A stretch of 60,724 bases of DNA from Actinomycetota bacterium (GTDB taxonomy: Bacteria; Actinomycetota; Actinomycetes; Propionibacteriales; Propionibacteriaceae), in the NCBI GenBank assembly GCA_020161015.1, contig JAIUOT010000005.1, positions 1-60,724 of the forward strand, read 5' to 3'. Positions 19,227-29,300 of the stretch are shown piece after piece. The notes beneath the pieces are model-generated. The model searched no databases, was not told the DNA's origin, and saw only the letters and a program-made list of their open reading frames with translations. The first letter of the stretch is position 1. Each line of letters opens with the position of its first letter. A program made the position numbers and the translations under genes.

Positions 19227-19232
19227 AGGCTA
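19227..19232 (-). promoter_or_regulatory. -10 box of the GT87/DUF4185 operon
   Basis: TAGCCT on the minus strand, 27 bases before the GTG at 19199. It lies well inside the IS3 insertion point, so the element probably does not break this promoter. Confidence 0.45.
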
Positions 19233-19603
19233 ACCGCGGCGGGCGTGCGGCGTCTGTTCCCCGCGCGGGGACGGCGACAGGTGGGGCGGGAACGTCGGCG
19301 GCGAGCCGGCCGGCGGGCCCCACCGGCCGCGCCGGTCTCCCGACGCGGCGGGTGGGTCCGGCTGGTCCGGACGACCGTTCTCCGCCAAGCCCGGTCGTCC
19401 GAGTGAACCGTGATCGCCCTGTTTTCCCCTCAGCGCGGCCTGCCCGGGACCCCGGCGTGGGGGCCGTCGGTGAGGACGGCCCGATGCCTTCGCACGATGA
19501 CCCCGAGCCCGCGAACGGCGTCCACGGTTCAACGGGTTAGTTGACCACTGCGGCCCGAATTGTTCAAGACAGTCGTAGACAAAGGTTGACGCCGCGGCCT
19601 CCC
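19233..19603. other. Intergenic stretch without a convincing gene
   Basis: The bases between the GT87 operon promoter and the IS3 element carry only short frames without ribosome sites or recognisable products. The last 100 bases are less G/C-rich than the surroundings (around AATTGTTCAAGACAGTCG), which suggests a regulatory region that the IS has separated from whatever lay on its right. Confidence 0.5.
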
Positions 19604-19631
19604 TGAACCGCCCCGGCGTGTCCGGAGACTC
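19604..19631. repeat. IS3 terminal inverted repeat, left
   Basis: 28 bases starting TGAACCGCCCCGGCGTGTCC, an exact reverse complement of 20928-20955. Confidence 0.93.
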
Positions 19632-19645
19632 GCTGGTTTGATTCC

Positions 19646-20581
19646 TCAGCTTGCTGCTGAGGGTTGTTGGTGAGCGTAGTGGACCTGCTCGAGGACGACC
19701 GGGGGCATGTCGCCGCAGTATTCGTTGAGGCGGCGGTGGTTGTACCACTCGACCCATTCGGCGGTGGCGATCTCGACCGCATCCACGTTCCTCCAGGGGC
19801 CGCGGCGGCGGATGACCTCGGTCTTGTACAGCCCGTTGATGCTCTCGGCTAGCGCGTTGTCGTAGGACGATCCGACCGTGCCGACGGAGGGCCGGATGCC
19901 GGCCTCGGCGAGCCGCTGGCTGTGCGCCAGGGACAGGTACTGGCTGCCGTGGTCGTGATGAGCCACGAGAGCGGTGAAGTCGTCACGGCCTTCCCGCTCA
20001 CGCACCCAGATCGCGTGCTCGACCGCGTCGAGAACCAACTCAGCGGTCATGGTCGTGGCTGCCCGCCAGCCCAGGATCCGGCGGGCGTAGGCGTCGATCA
20101 CGAACGCCACGTAGGTCCAGCCGGCCCAGGTCGAGACGTAGGTGAAGTCCGCCACCCACAGCCGGTTCGGCGCGAGCGGCTCGAAGTTGCGGTTCACCAG
20201 ATCGGCCGGCTTCGGCCCGGCCCCGGCGATCGTGGTGCGTTTCACCTTGCCGCGCACCACACCGGCAAGCCCGGCCTTGCGCATGAGCCGCTCGATCGTG
20301 CAGCGGGCAACCGGGATCCCTTCCCGGTTCAAGACCAGCCACACCTTCCTCGGCCCGTACACCCCGAAGTTCTCGGCATGCACCCGGTGGATGTGCTCCA
20401 GCAGCACCTCGTCGCGCTGTTCGCGGGCGGAGGGAAGCTTGTCGCGCCACTCGTAGTAGGTCGACGGGGCGATCTTCACACCATGCTCACTCAGCACGGC
20501 ACAGATCGGCTCCACCCCCCATCGCAGCCCGCCGGCGGCGGGGGTGTGGTCGGCGTGCTCGCGGATGAAGTCCACGATCAC
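19646..20581 (-). CDS. IS3-family transposase OrfB (DDE integrase core)
   Basis: A 311-residue product. An N-terminal HTH_21-type region (YGPRKVWLVLNREG) precedes the rve catalytic core: first Asp in LWVADFTYVSTWAGW, second in HHDHGSQYLS, Glu in YDNALAESINGLYKTEVI, the DD(35)E arrangement. GTG 20581 overlaps the orfA stop (GTGA). OrfB is in the -1 frame relative to orfA, so an OrfAB fusion by frameshifting is expected as in other IS3 elements. No disruption is seen. Confidence 0.95.
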   Translation of the reverse strand: MIVDFIREHADHTPAAGGLRWGVEPICAVLSEHGVKIAPSTYYEWRDKLPSAREQRDEVLLEHIHRVHAENFGVYGPRKVWLVLNREGIPVARCTIERLMRKAGLAGVVRGKVKRTTIAGAGPKPADLVNRNFEPLAPNRLWVADFTYVSTWAGWTYVAFVIDAYARRILGWRAATTMTAELVLDAVEHAIWVREREGRDDFTALVAHHDHGSQYLSLAHSQRLAEAGIRPSVGTVGSSYDNALAESINGLYKTEVIRRRGPWRNVDAVEIATAEWVEWYNHRRLNEYCGDMPPVVLEQVHYAHQQPSAAS

Positions 20582-20904
20582 TGCCCTGGCCGGTCGAGCT
20601 CGGCCGCGAAGAAAGCCGACGCCGCTTTCAGGATCGCGTTCGCCCGCTTCAACTCGGCATTCTCCCGCTTCAGCCGTTTGATCTCGGCCGACTCCTCGCT
20701 CGTGACCCCCGGCCGGGCACCCTGATCAACCTCGGCCTGCCGCACCCACTTGCGCACCGTCTCCGCGGTGGAGACCCCGAGCAGCTCCGCGACCCGGGCC
20801 ATCGCACCCCAGTCCGTCTCCTGATCCGGCCGGATCTCGGCATACATCCGCACCGCCCTGGCCTTCAGCTCAGCCGGATACCTCTTCGACGTGTTCCCTG
20901 ACAT
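20578..20904 (-). CDS. IS3-family transposase OrfA (HTH protein)
   Basis: A 108-residue product with the helix-turn-helix RYPAELKARAVRMYAE and LLGVSTAETVRKWVRQAEVD, then a leucine-zipper-like segment (SAEIKRLKRENAELKRANAI) that mediates OrfA/OrfAB association in the family. The frame runs intact to the orfB overlap. Confidence 0.95.
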   Translation of the reverse strand: MSGNTSKRYPAELKARAVRMYAEIRPDQETDWGAMARVAELLGVSTAETVRKWVRQAEVDQGARPGVTSEESAEIKRLKRENAELKRANAILKAASAFFAAELDRPGQ

Positions 20905-20927
20905 GACTCCAACCTTCCCAAGGTTTC

Positions 20928-20955
20928 GAGTCTCCGGACACGCCGGGGCGGTTCA
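20928..20955. repeat. IS3 terminal inverted repeat, right
   Basis: 28 bases ending GGCGGTTCA, the exact complement of the left end, 24 bases upstream of orfA. Confidence 0.93.
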
Positions 20956-21076
20956 CCCGCCGCCACCTGCGCTGCGGCGGTCGGGCGTGAGAGGTCTCTC
21001 ATGGAGTTCTCCCGGTGGTCTCACGCGGCGCTGGTGGACTCGTCCCATCACCGCAAGACCCGAGGAAGGAACCACC

Positions 21077-21487
21077 ATGAGGATCAACCGCTCCACCGCC
21101 CTGTGGGCCGTCACCGGCGCGATCGGCGTCACGCTGCTGGGCGGAACCGCCGTCGCCATGGCCGAGGAGGCCACGCCCACGCCGAGCCCGACGAGCAGCG
21201 TGACGGCCCCGTCGTCACCCGCGCCGACCACGAGCCCGTCCGGCACCGCGGGAACGGCGTCGTCGCCCACGGTCGTCACGGCGAACACCGCGCCCACCGC
21301 GAACACCCCGGCGACGCCGGCCACGGCCAACACCGCGAACACGCCCAACACCCCGAACACGCCCAACAGCCCCAACACCCCGAACACGCCCAACAGCCCC
21401 AACACCGCCAACACCCCCAACACGCCCAACACCCCCAACTCGCCCACCAGCCCGACCAGCGCTCCGAGCGCCCCTTCGGCAGACTGA
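21077..21487 (+). CDS. Small exported protein with Thr-Pro-Asn repeats
   Basis: A 136-residue protein of unknown function. Residues 1-30 form a signal-like segment (MRINRS, then a hydrophobic core and AMAEE). The rest is low complexity: Ser/Thr/Pro, then about fifteen tripeptides of the type TPN/SPN/TAN (residues 75-122), then SPTSAPSAPSAD. No anchor motif is seen. Such stretches suit an extended, possibly O-glycosylated wall-spanning polymer. ATG 21077 follows GAGGAAGGA. Its N-terminus resembles that of the small protein at 22717. It lies just right of the IS3 element and four bases before the kinase gene. Confidence 0.7.
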   Translation: MRINRSTALWAVTGAIGVTLLGGTAVAMAEEATPTPSPTSSVTAPSSPAPTTSPSGTAGTASSPTVVTANTAPTANTPATPATANTANTPNTPNTPNSPNTPNTPNSPNTANTPNTPNTPNSPTSPTSAPSAPSAD

Positions 21488-21491
21488 CCGG

Positions 21492-22646
21492 GTGGACGAC
21501 CTCACGGCGGCGACAGCCCTCCTGCGATCCACGGACGCGGGAGGGCTGCTCGCGGCCGCCCTCACCGGCGGGCCGGAACCCGCAGGGTTCACGGCAGCGC
21601 TCACCGACTGGCACTACCGCCCGGGCGCGGAGGTGACCGCGGGCTACCGCGTCGGGTACGACACCCCGGGCGGCCACGTCGTGGAACACCTGTTCGCCAC
21701 CACGTCCACCGTCGGAGCCCCCGCGGCGGTGCTGGCCCGGGGGGCGTCGCGGTTCGCCGTCTGGCGCCATCCCGACGACCCCCGCCTGCCGGGCCTGGCC
21801 CCGTCCTGCGACCCCGCGACCGTGATGGGGTGGCTCGGCGTCCGTCCCGAACGGTTCGACCTGTCGCTGCTGGGCTACCGGCCGCTGCGCCGGGCGGTCC
21901 TGCGCGCCACGGCGGACGCCGACGTGGCCTACCTCAAGGTGCTGCGACCGCGGCGTGCCGATGCCCTTGCCGAGCGGCAGGCGCTCTTCGCCGGAGCAGG
22001 CCTCACGCCCGCGCTGCTGTCCCGGCCCGCGCCGGGCGTGCTGGTCACGCCGGCCGCGGGCGGGCGTCCCCTGGCCGCGCACCTCGCCGACCCGGGGCTC
22101 GGGCTGCCGGGTGCCGGCGACCTGCTGGCCCTCCTCGACCGGCTGCCCCCCGGCCTGGTGTCGCTGCCCCGGCGCGCGCCCTGGGCAGAGAGGCTCGACT
22201 TCCACGCCGCCACCGCTGTCGACCGCCTCCCCGACGCCGCCGGTCGGGTCGGTGCACTGCGGACGCGGCTCGAGCGGGTCCTCGCCACCGCACCCGTCGG
22301 GCCCACCGTGCCCACCCACGGCGACCTCCACGAGACCAACATCATGGTCGAGGACGGCCGGTTGTCGCTGATCGACCTCGACGCGGCCGGCCCCGGCCAC
22401 CGGGAGGATGACCTGGCCTGCCTGCTCGCCCACCTGGCGGTGCTCCCGTCGCTGTCGCCCGGCCACTACGCGGCGGTGCCCGTGGTGCTGGAGGCCTGGT
22501 GGGAGGCCTTCGCCGCGGCCACGCCCGAGCCGGCGGCGCTGGCGGCGCGCGTGTCCGCCGTCCTGCTCAGCCTGGTCGCCGGGGACGCCGAGCAGGCGGG
22601 AACCCGGCTCGCGCTGGCCGAGCAGTGGGTCGGCCGCGCAGGATGA
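21492..22646 (+). CDS. Aminoglycoside-phosphotransferase-fold kinase
   Basis: A 384-residue member of the APH/choline-kinase superfamily. The catalytic loop PTHGDLHETNIM (Asp in HGD, about residue 277) and the metal-binding segment LSLIDLDAAGPGHREDDLA follow in normal order; an N-lobe Lys lies in VAYLKVLRPRRADA. The substrate is unknown: such kinases act on antibiotics, sugars, choline or other small alcohols. The GTG start at 21492 is four bases after the preceding stop, so the genes form an operon. It need not be a resistance gene. Confidence 0.8.
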   Translation: MDDLTAATALLRSTDAGGLLAAALTGGPEPAGFTAALTDWHYRPGAEVTAGYRVGYDTPGGHVVEHLFATTSTVGAPAAVLARGASRFAVWRHPDDPRLPGLAPSCDPATVMGWLGVRPERFDLSLLGYRPLRRAVLRATADADVAYLKVLRPRRADALAERQALFAGAGLTPALLSRPAPGVLVTPAAGGRPLAAHLADPGLGLPGAGDLLALLDRLPPGLVSLPRRAPWAERLDFHAATAVDRLPDAAGRVGALRTRLERVLATAPVGPTVPTHGDLHETNIMVEDGRLSLIDLDAAGPGHREDDLACLLAHLAVLPSLSPGHYAAVPVVLEAWWEAFAAATPEPAALAARVSAVLLSLVAGDAEQAGTRLALAEQWVGRAG

Positions 22647-22716
22647 GAGAACCCTCACCGGCGGGCCCTTCAGCGGTCACCGGCCGGCGGCTACGGTGAA
22701 CGGAGGAGGTGGACGG

Positions 22717-22971
22717 ATGAGGATCACGGCGACCACGGCCTGGGCCGTCTCGGGCGCGCTCGGCGTGGCGACCTTCGCCACCGGCCTGCTGGTGACCGGG
22801 AACGGCGAGGCCGCGGAGCCGCCTGCGCCGCGTCCCGCGGTCACGGTCTCCGGCACAGCGCTCCCGGGCGAGAGCCCGACGGCCCGTCCCTCGACGGACC
22901 CCACCGACACCGATGACGCCACCGGCCCCTCGCCGGTGTCCCCGCCGAGCGCGGAGACGCCGGACGACTAG
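22717..22971 (+). CDS. Small exported protein, similar N-terminus to 21077
   Basis: An 84-residue protein of unknown function. MRITATTAWAVSGALGV closely follows the pattern of MRINRSTALWAVTGAIGV in the gene at 21077, so both may be relatives with different tails. After the hydrophobic core the chain is Pro/Ser/Thr/Asp-rich. ATG 22717 has GGAGGAGG upstream and TACGGT at 22692-22697 as a possible -10. It ends 59 bases before the converging response regulator. Confidence 0.65.
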   Translation: MRITATTAWAVSGALGVATFATGLLVTGNGEAAEPPAPRPAVTVSGTALPGESPTARPSTDPTDTDDATGPSPVSPPSAETPDD

Positions 22972-23029
22972 GAGGCACCGGTCGGCAAGGGTGGTCCGTC
23001 CAGCGGACAGCTCGCCGCGACCTCACCGA

Positions 23030-23698
23030 TCACGACGGGGAGATCAGGCGATAACCCATCCCGCGGACGGTCTCGAACCGCTCCGCCCCCAGCTTGCGCC
23101 GCAGGTAGCGGACGTAGACGTCCACGACGTTGGAACCCGGGTCGAAGTCGTAGCCCCACGCCCCGGACAACAACTGCTCCCTGCTGAGCACCATCCCCGG
23201 GTTGCGCAGGAACATCTCGGCGAGGGTGAACTCGCGCGCGGTCAGGTCGACGCTGCGCCCGGCCACGTCCGCGCGACGCGTCCGCAGGTCGAGCGACAGG
23301 TCGCCGTGGGAGAGCACGAGCGACGGGTCGGGCACGCCCTCGGTGCGCAGGCGCAGCAGGATCCGGGCGAGGAGCTCCTCGAAGGCGAACGGCTTGGGGA
23401 CGTAGTCGTCCGCGCCCGACTGCAGCCCCTGGACGCGGTCGGCCACCGAGGAGCGGGCCGTGAGCATGATCACCGGCATCGTGGCACCCTGGCCGCGCAG
23501 CCGGGCCAGCACCTCGAACCCGTCGATGCCGGGCAGGCCGACGTCGAGCACCACGAGGTCGATCTGCTCGCCGAGCGCCAGCTCGACCGCGGCCTCCCCG
23601 GAGGACTCGACCAGTGTCGTGAACCCCGCGGCCCGGAGCCCCTTCGCCACGAACGCCGCGATCCGCGGCTCGTCCTCGACGATCAGGATCTGGCTCAT
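23030..23698 (-). CDS. OmpR/PhoB-type response regulator
   Basis: A 222-residue two-domain regulator. Receiver: acidic pair in IVEDE (7-10), phosphoacceptor Asp52 in LVVLDVGLPG, Thr in VIMLTARSS, Lys in YVPKPF. DNA-binding winged helix: DLTAREFTLAEMFLRNPG, VDVYVRYLRRKLG and VRGMGYRL. ATG 23698 overlaps the histidine kinase stop (ATGA), so kinase and regulator are coupled, in the less usual kinase-first order. Confidence 0.93.
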   Translation of the reverse strand: MSQILIVEDEPRIAAFVAKGLRAAGFTTLVESSGEAAVELALGEQIDLVVLDVGLPGIDGFEVLARLRGQGATMPVIMLTARSSVADRVQGLQSGADDYVPKPFAFEELLARILLRLRTEGVPDPSLVLSHGDLSLDLRTRRADVAGRSVDLTAREFTLAEMFLRNPGMVLSREQLLSGAWGYDFDPGSNVVDVYVRYLRRKLGAERFETVRGMGYRLISPS

Positions 23699-25127
23699 CC
23701 GTCCTCCTCCGTCCGCACGGGCACCACCATGCTGATGCGGCTGCCCCGTCCGCGTTCCGACTCGATCTCCACCCGGCCGCCGTGCGCCCGCGCGATCGCC
23801 GCCACGATGGCCAGGCCGAGCCCGCTCCCGCCGGCCGCCGACCCGCGTTCGAAGCGCCGCAGGACGCGCTCGTGGTCGGCCGGGTCGATGCCGGCGCCCT
23901 CGTCCCGGACCCACAACCGGACCTGGTTCCCCTCGATCCTGCTGCCGAGGCCGACGGTGCTGCCGTCCGCGGAGAAGCGGACGGCGTTCGCAGCCAGCTG
24001 CAGCCACGCCTGCGCCACGCGTTGTGGGTCGAGCACCACCTCCGCCTCCGCGAGCTCGTCCAGCACCCAGTGACGGGGGCCGAGCGCGGTCGCCTTCACC
24101 AGGGTCTCGTCGGTCAGCCGGGCGAGGTCCGTGGCCTCGGGCTGCATGAACTCGGCCCGCTCGGCCTTCGCCAGGGCGAGCAGGTCGTCCACGAGGCGAC
24201 CCATCCGGTCGGCCTCGTCGAGCACGAGCGCCCGGGTGGCGGCGACGTCGCCGGGGTCGTGGGGTCGAGCAGTTCCAGGTGCCCGCGCATGATGGTCAGT
24301 GGCGTCCGCAGCTCGTGGCCCACGTCGTCCAGCAGGGCCCGCTGTGCGCCGACGGCTCCCTCGAGCCGGTCCAGCATGCTGTTGAAGGTCTCCGCGAGGG
24401 CGGACACGTCGTCGGCCCCCCGCACCGGGATGCGCGCGCCGAGGTCGGTCTCGGAGATCTCGTCGGCCGTACGACGCATCCAGCTGATCGGCTCGAGCAG
24501 CCGTCCCACCAGCAGCCAGATGAGCAGGCCGACCAGCAGCAGCGACCCGACCGCCACCAGCACGAAGCTCCGCGACACCTCGCCCAGGAGCGCCTCCTCC
24601 GCGCCGAAGTCGACCGCGCGGACGAGGGCCCCGGACGGGGCGGCGTCCCCGAAGCCGACGGGCACCACGAGGTAGCGGTAGTCGCGCAGGGACGTGGCCA
24701 GGGTGCCCTGGCTGATCGTCGACGCGCCGGCGAGCGGCAGCACGGCCGCGACGAACTCGGGGTCGTCCTCGAGCCTCAGCTCGACGCCGGACTGGGCGGC
24801 CCAGCGCACCCGGCCGTCGACGATCCCCAGGACGCCTTCGGTGGGGGCGAGCACCGACCGCTGGACGGCCACGCGGAGCAGGGGTTCCGCCGCGGCGAAC
24901 CGGGCGCCGGTGGCGGCGTCCACCCCCTCGGTGGCGAGGGCGCGGAACTCGTCGGCCGCGCGCCCCAGTTCCGCCGCGACGCGCTCCTGGGTGAGCGCGT
25001 GGCCCCGGTTGTAGACGATGACCCCCGACAGCAGGAGGGCGAGCCCGGTGAGCACCACGACGGCGGCGATCACTCGCGCGCGCACGCTCCAGGCGGGACG
25101 CAGCGGACCGGGGACGGAGCGGGGCAC
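23695..25127 (-). pseudogene. Sensor histidine kinase with a frameshift
   Basis: Two frames together give a full kinase of about 477 residues. Frame one (from GTG 25127) has helix 1, an outer sensor domain, helix 2 near residue 170, a HAMP region and the HisKA box DDVGHELRTPLTIMRGHLELL. Frame two resumes with LDEADRMGRLVDDLLALAKAE and the HATPase boxes (VRDEGAGIDP, GGSGLGLAIVAAIARAHGG). The break lies at a run of four G at 24261-24264; one extra G would restore the frame (total length is one base short of a multiple of three). It may be a true mutation, phase variation or a sequencing error. Confidence 0.85.
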
Positions 25128-25162
25128 GCCGCCCAGTCTGCCCGAGGACCGAAGCGGAGGGT

Positions 25163-25582
25163 TCAGGCCGGCGGCAGGGCCAGCGGACGCCGCAGCCGCG
25201 CGCGTCCGATGTGCACCGGTCCCCCGGCCTCCGCGGTGAACAGCCGCGATCCCTCCGGCAGCAGCTGGAGCTCCTGCACGACCTCGGCGAGCCGCGTGAG
25301 CTGCTGGCGCAGCCCGTCGAGCTCCGCCTCCAGCGCGAGGATGCGGCGCACGCCCTCGAGGTTGATGCCCTCGTTCTGGGACAGGTACTGGATGTGCCGC
25401 AGCTTCGCGATGTCGCGCAGGGAGTAACGGCGGCCGCGCCCGCGGGTCCGGCCGGGCACGACCAGGCCGAGCCGGTCGTAGCCGCGCAGCGTCTGCGGGT
25501 GCATCTCGGCCAGCTGGGCCGCGACGGAGATCACGAAGATCGGGGCGTCGGCGTCCAGCCGGTCCGGCAGGCCCGCGGTCAC
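25163..25582 (-). CDS. hspR: Heat-shock repressor HspR
   Basis: A MerR-type repressor of 139 residues that binds HAIR sequences with DnaK as co-repressor. The HTH region PIFVISVAAQLAEMHPQTLR, followed by GYDRLGLVVPGRTRGRGRRYS, is typical of HspR, then a coiled coil (RRILALEAELDGLRQQLTRL). The GTG start overlaps the dnaJ stop (GTGA). Its targets in the window are the HAIR sites before dnaK and clpB. A kinase/regulator pair follows 35 bases later on the same strand. Confidence 0.94.
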   Translation of the reverse strand: MTAGLPDRLDADAPIFVISVAAQLAEMHPQTLRGYDRLGLVVPGRTRGRGRRYSLRDIAKLRHIQYLSQNEGINLEGVRRILALEAELDGLRQQLTRLAEVVQELQLLPEGSRLFTAEAGGPVHIGRARLRRPLALPPA

Positions 25583-26718
25583 CGGTGGCCCTCGAGCAGG
25601 TGGGCGCGCGGGTCGCCGCCGCCGGCCAGGCTCTGGAACTGCGCGAGCGCGGCCCGCGCGTCCTCCGACAGGTGTTTGGGCACCTGGACCTCGACGGTGA
25701 CGAGCAGGTCGCCGTCGGCCGCCCCGCCCTTCACCCCGCGACCGCGGACGCGGAACGTCCGCCCGTTCGGGGTACCGGCCGGGACCTTCAGCCGCACCGG
25801 GCCGTCGTCGAGGGTGGGCACGGAGATCTCCGCGCCGAGCGCTGCCTCGGCGAACGTCACCGGGACGGTCACCGTGAGGTGGTCGCCCTTGCGCCCGAAC
25901 ACGCGGTGGGGCCGGACGTGCACGAGCACGTACAGGTCACCGGCCGCGCCGGAGTTCTCGCCGGCGCCGCCCTTGCCCTTGATGCGGATGCGCTGGCCGT
26001 CGGTCACGCCGGCCGGGATGCGCACCTGCATGCTGCGGGTGGACTGCCCCCGTCCGCTGCCGGCACAGGTGGGGCACGGGCTCTCGACCACCATGCCGCG
26101 GCCCCGGCACTCGCGGCAGGGCTCGCTCACCGCGAACACCCCGCCGGACGTGGACGTCTGCATGCCGCTGCCCTGGCAGGCGCGGCACACCGTGGGCTGG
26201 GTGCCCGGGCGGGCCCCCGTCCCGTGGCAGGTGGGACAGGCGGCGTCCGAGGTGGTCTGCATGGTCACCGTGGAGCCGGCGAGGGCGTCGGCGAAGTCGA
26301 TGGTGACCTCGCCCTCGATGTCCGAGCCCCGGCGCGGGCCGCGGCTCGTCCGACGGCTGGTGCTCCCGCCGAACAGGTTGCCGAACAGGTCGGAGATGCC
26401 GGAGTCACCCGTCGCGTTGCGGAACAGGTCCTCCATGGACGGGCCGCCCTGCCCGGCGCCGGGGAAGCGGAACCCCCCGCCGCCGAACAGCCGGCGCGCC
26501 TCGTCGTACTCCTTGCGCTTGGCCGGGTCGGACAGGATCGCGTTGGCCTCGGAGATCTCCTTGAACCGCGACTCCGCGCCGGCGTTGTCCTTGTTCTGGT
26601 CCGGGTGGTACTGCCGGGCCAGCTTTCGGAACGCCTTCTTGATGTCCTCCGGCTTGGCGTCGGAGGCGACGCCGAGCACCTTGTAGTAGTCCTTCTCCAG
26701 CCAGTCCTTGGTACTCAT
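25579..26718 (-). CDS. dnaJ: Chaperone DnaJ
   Basis: Co-chaperone that stimulates DnaK ATPase. The 379 residues show the J domain with HPD at 38-40, a Gly/Phe-rich linker (FGGGGFRFPGAGQGG), four zinc-binding CxxCxGxG repeats (CPTCHGTG, CRACQGSG, CRECRGRG, CPTCAGSG) and the C-terminal beta domains. The start follows GGAGGAGAGGAGG. It corresponds to the DnaJ1 of actinobacterial dnaK operons. Confidence 0.97.
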   Translation of the reverse strand: MSTKDWLEKDYYKVLGVASDAKPEDIKKAFRKLARQYHPDQNKDNAGAESRFKEISEANAILSDPAKRKEYDEARRLFGGGGFRFPGAGQGGPSMEDLFRNATGDSGISDLFGNLFGGSTSRRTSRGPRRGSDIEGEVTIDFADALAGSTVTMQTTSDAACPTCHGTGARPGTQPTVCRACQGSGMQTSTSGGVFAVSEPCRECRGRGMVVESPCPTCAGSGRGQSTRSMQVRIPAGVTDGQRIRIKGKGGAGENSGAAGDLYVLVHVRPHRVFGRKGDHLTVTVPVTFAEAALGAEISVPTLDDGPVRLKVPAGTPNGRTFRVRGRGVKGGAADGDLLVTVEVQVPKHLSEDARAALAQFQSLAGGGDPRAHLLEGHR

Positions 26719-26734
26719 CGCGCCTCCTCTCCTC

Positions 26735-27303
26735 CTACTCGGGGTTCGCGACGCCCACGCGGGCGGGTCGCAGCACCCGGTCGTTCAGCCTCACGCCGCG
26801 CTGCATCACCGCGGAGATCGTCGGTTCGCTGACCTCCCCCTCGTACGGCATCTGCATCAGGGCGTCGTGCACTTGCGGGTCGAACGGCTCGCCCACCTCG
26901 CCGAAGGTCTCCAGGCCGTACTTGGCCGTGATCTTCTCCAGCTCGTCGGCGACCAGCTTGAACCCGCCCACCAGTTCGGCGTGCTCGCGCGCGGCCTCGA
27001 CGCTGTCGAGGACGGGGAGGAGGTCGAGCACGACCGCCTCGATCCCGCCCTGGCGCGACAGCGCCCGGTCGCGGTCCACCCGCTTCTTGTAGTTGGCGTA
27101 CTCCGCGTGCAGGCGCTGGAGGTCGGCGGTCCGCTCATCCACCAGCTCCTGCAGCTCGGCCACCTTGGCGTCCAGGACCGGGGAGGCCTTCGCCTCCAGC
27201 GGCTCCTCCGCACCGTCCCCGCCGGCCTCGCCGTCGGGCACGTAGCCCTCACCGGGCTCGGGCACCAGGCCGTCCTCCGGCTCGGGCGTCGTGTCGGGTC
27301 CGC

Positions 27304-27307
<4 letters not shown>
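26735..27307 (-). CDS. grpE: Nucleotide exchange factor GrpE
   Basis: Releases ADP from DnaK. The 190-residue protein has an acidic N-terminal tail, the long coiled coil ([20 protein letters not shown] then YKKRVDRDR) and the beta domain with [14 protein letters not shown] and [13 protein letters not shown] 27307 overlaps the dnaK stop in GTGA. Sixteen bases separate it from dnaJ. Confidence 0.96.
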
Positions 27308-29157
<1,850 letters not shown>

Positions 29158-29189
29158 GGTGTACTACCTCCGGTTGAGTCTTGGACGGG

Positions 29190-29210
29190 GTTGAGCTTAG
29201 CACGCTCAAC
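29190..29210. promoter_or_regulatory. HAIR operator, dnaK-proximal
   Basis: GTTGAGC-N7-GCTCAAC, a perfect inverted repeat 32 bases before the dnaK ATG, one or two changes from the HAIR consensus in each arm. Confidence 0.85.
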
Positions 29211-29217
29211 TCCACAG

Positions 29218-29238
29218 ATTGAGTTCACCAGACTCAAC
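29218..29238. promoter_or_regulatory. HAIR operator, dnaK-distal
   Basis: ATTGAGT-N7-ACTCAAC, centred 28 bp from the first copy. A further half-site GTTGAGT lies at 29173-29179. Its spacer TCACCAG is identical to that of the clpB site. Confidence 0.88.
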
Positions 29239-29276
29239 TGTGGGTCGGCTGGGGGTATTCCCTGATCGCCCTGTCA

Positions 29277-29299
29277 CCGCCGCGGACCCGGCGCGGCGG
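29277..29299 (-). terminator. Hairpin after the alpha/beta hydrolase gene
   Basis: 8-bp stem CCGCCGCG/CGCGGCGG directly after the stop at 29301, between the hydrolase and the dnaK control region. No U-run. Confidence 0.5.
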
Positions 29300-29300
29300 G

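Larger units (their letters stand above)
19604..20955 (-). mobile_element. Complete IS3-family insertion sequence (1352 bp)
   Basis: Perfect 28-bp terminal inverted repeats (19604-19631 and 20928-20955, outer end TGAACCGCCCCGGCGTG) enclose overlapping orfA and orfB, the usual IS3 plan. CCC flanks both ends (19601-19603, 20956-20958), a likely 3-bp target duplication. With intact ends and open frames it looks recent and possibly active. Confidence 0.93.

Noticed and set aside
19352-19540. 62-residue frame upstream of the IS3 element
   Set aside because: No ribosome site, no promoter box at suitable distance and composition like the surrounding non-coding DNA.
21492-22646. Aminoglycoside resistance gene
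   Set aside because: The fold and HGD motif are those of the superfamily only; nothing in sequence or context indicates an antibiotic substrate.
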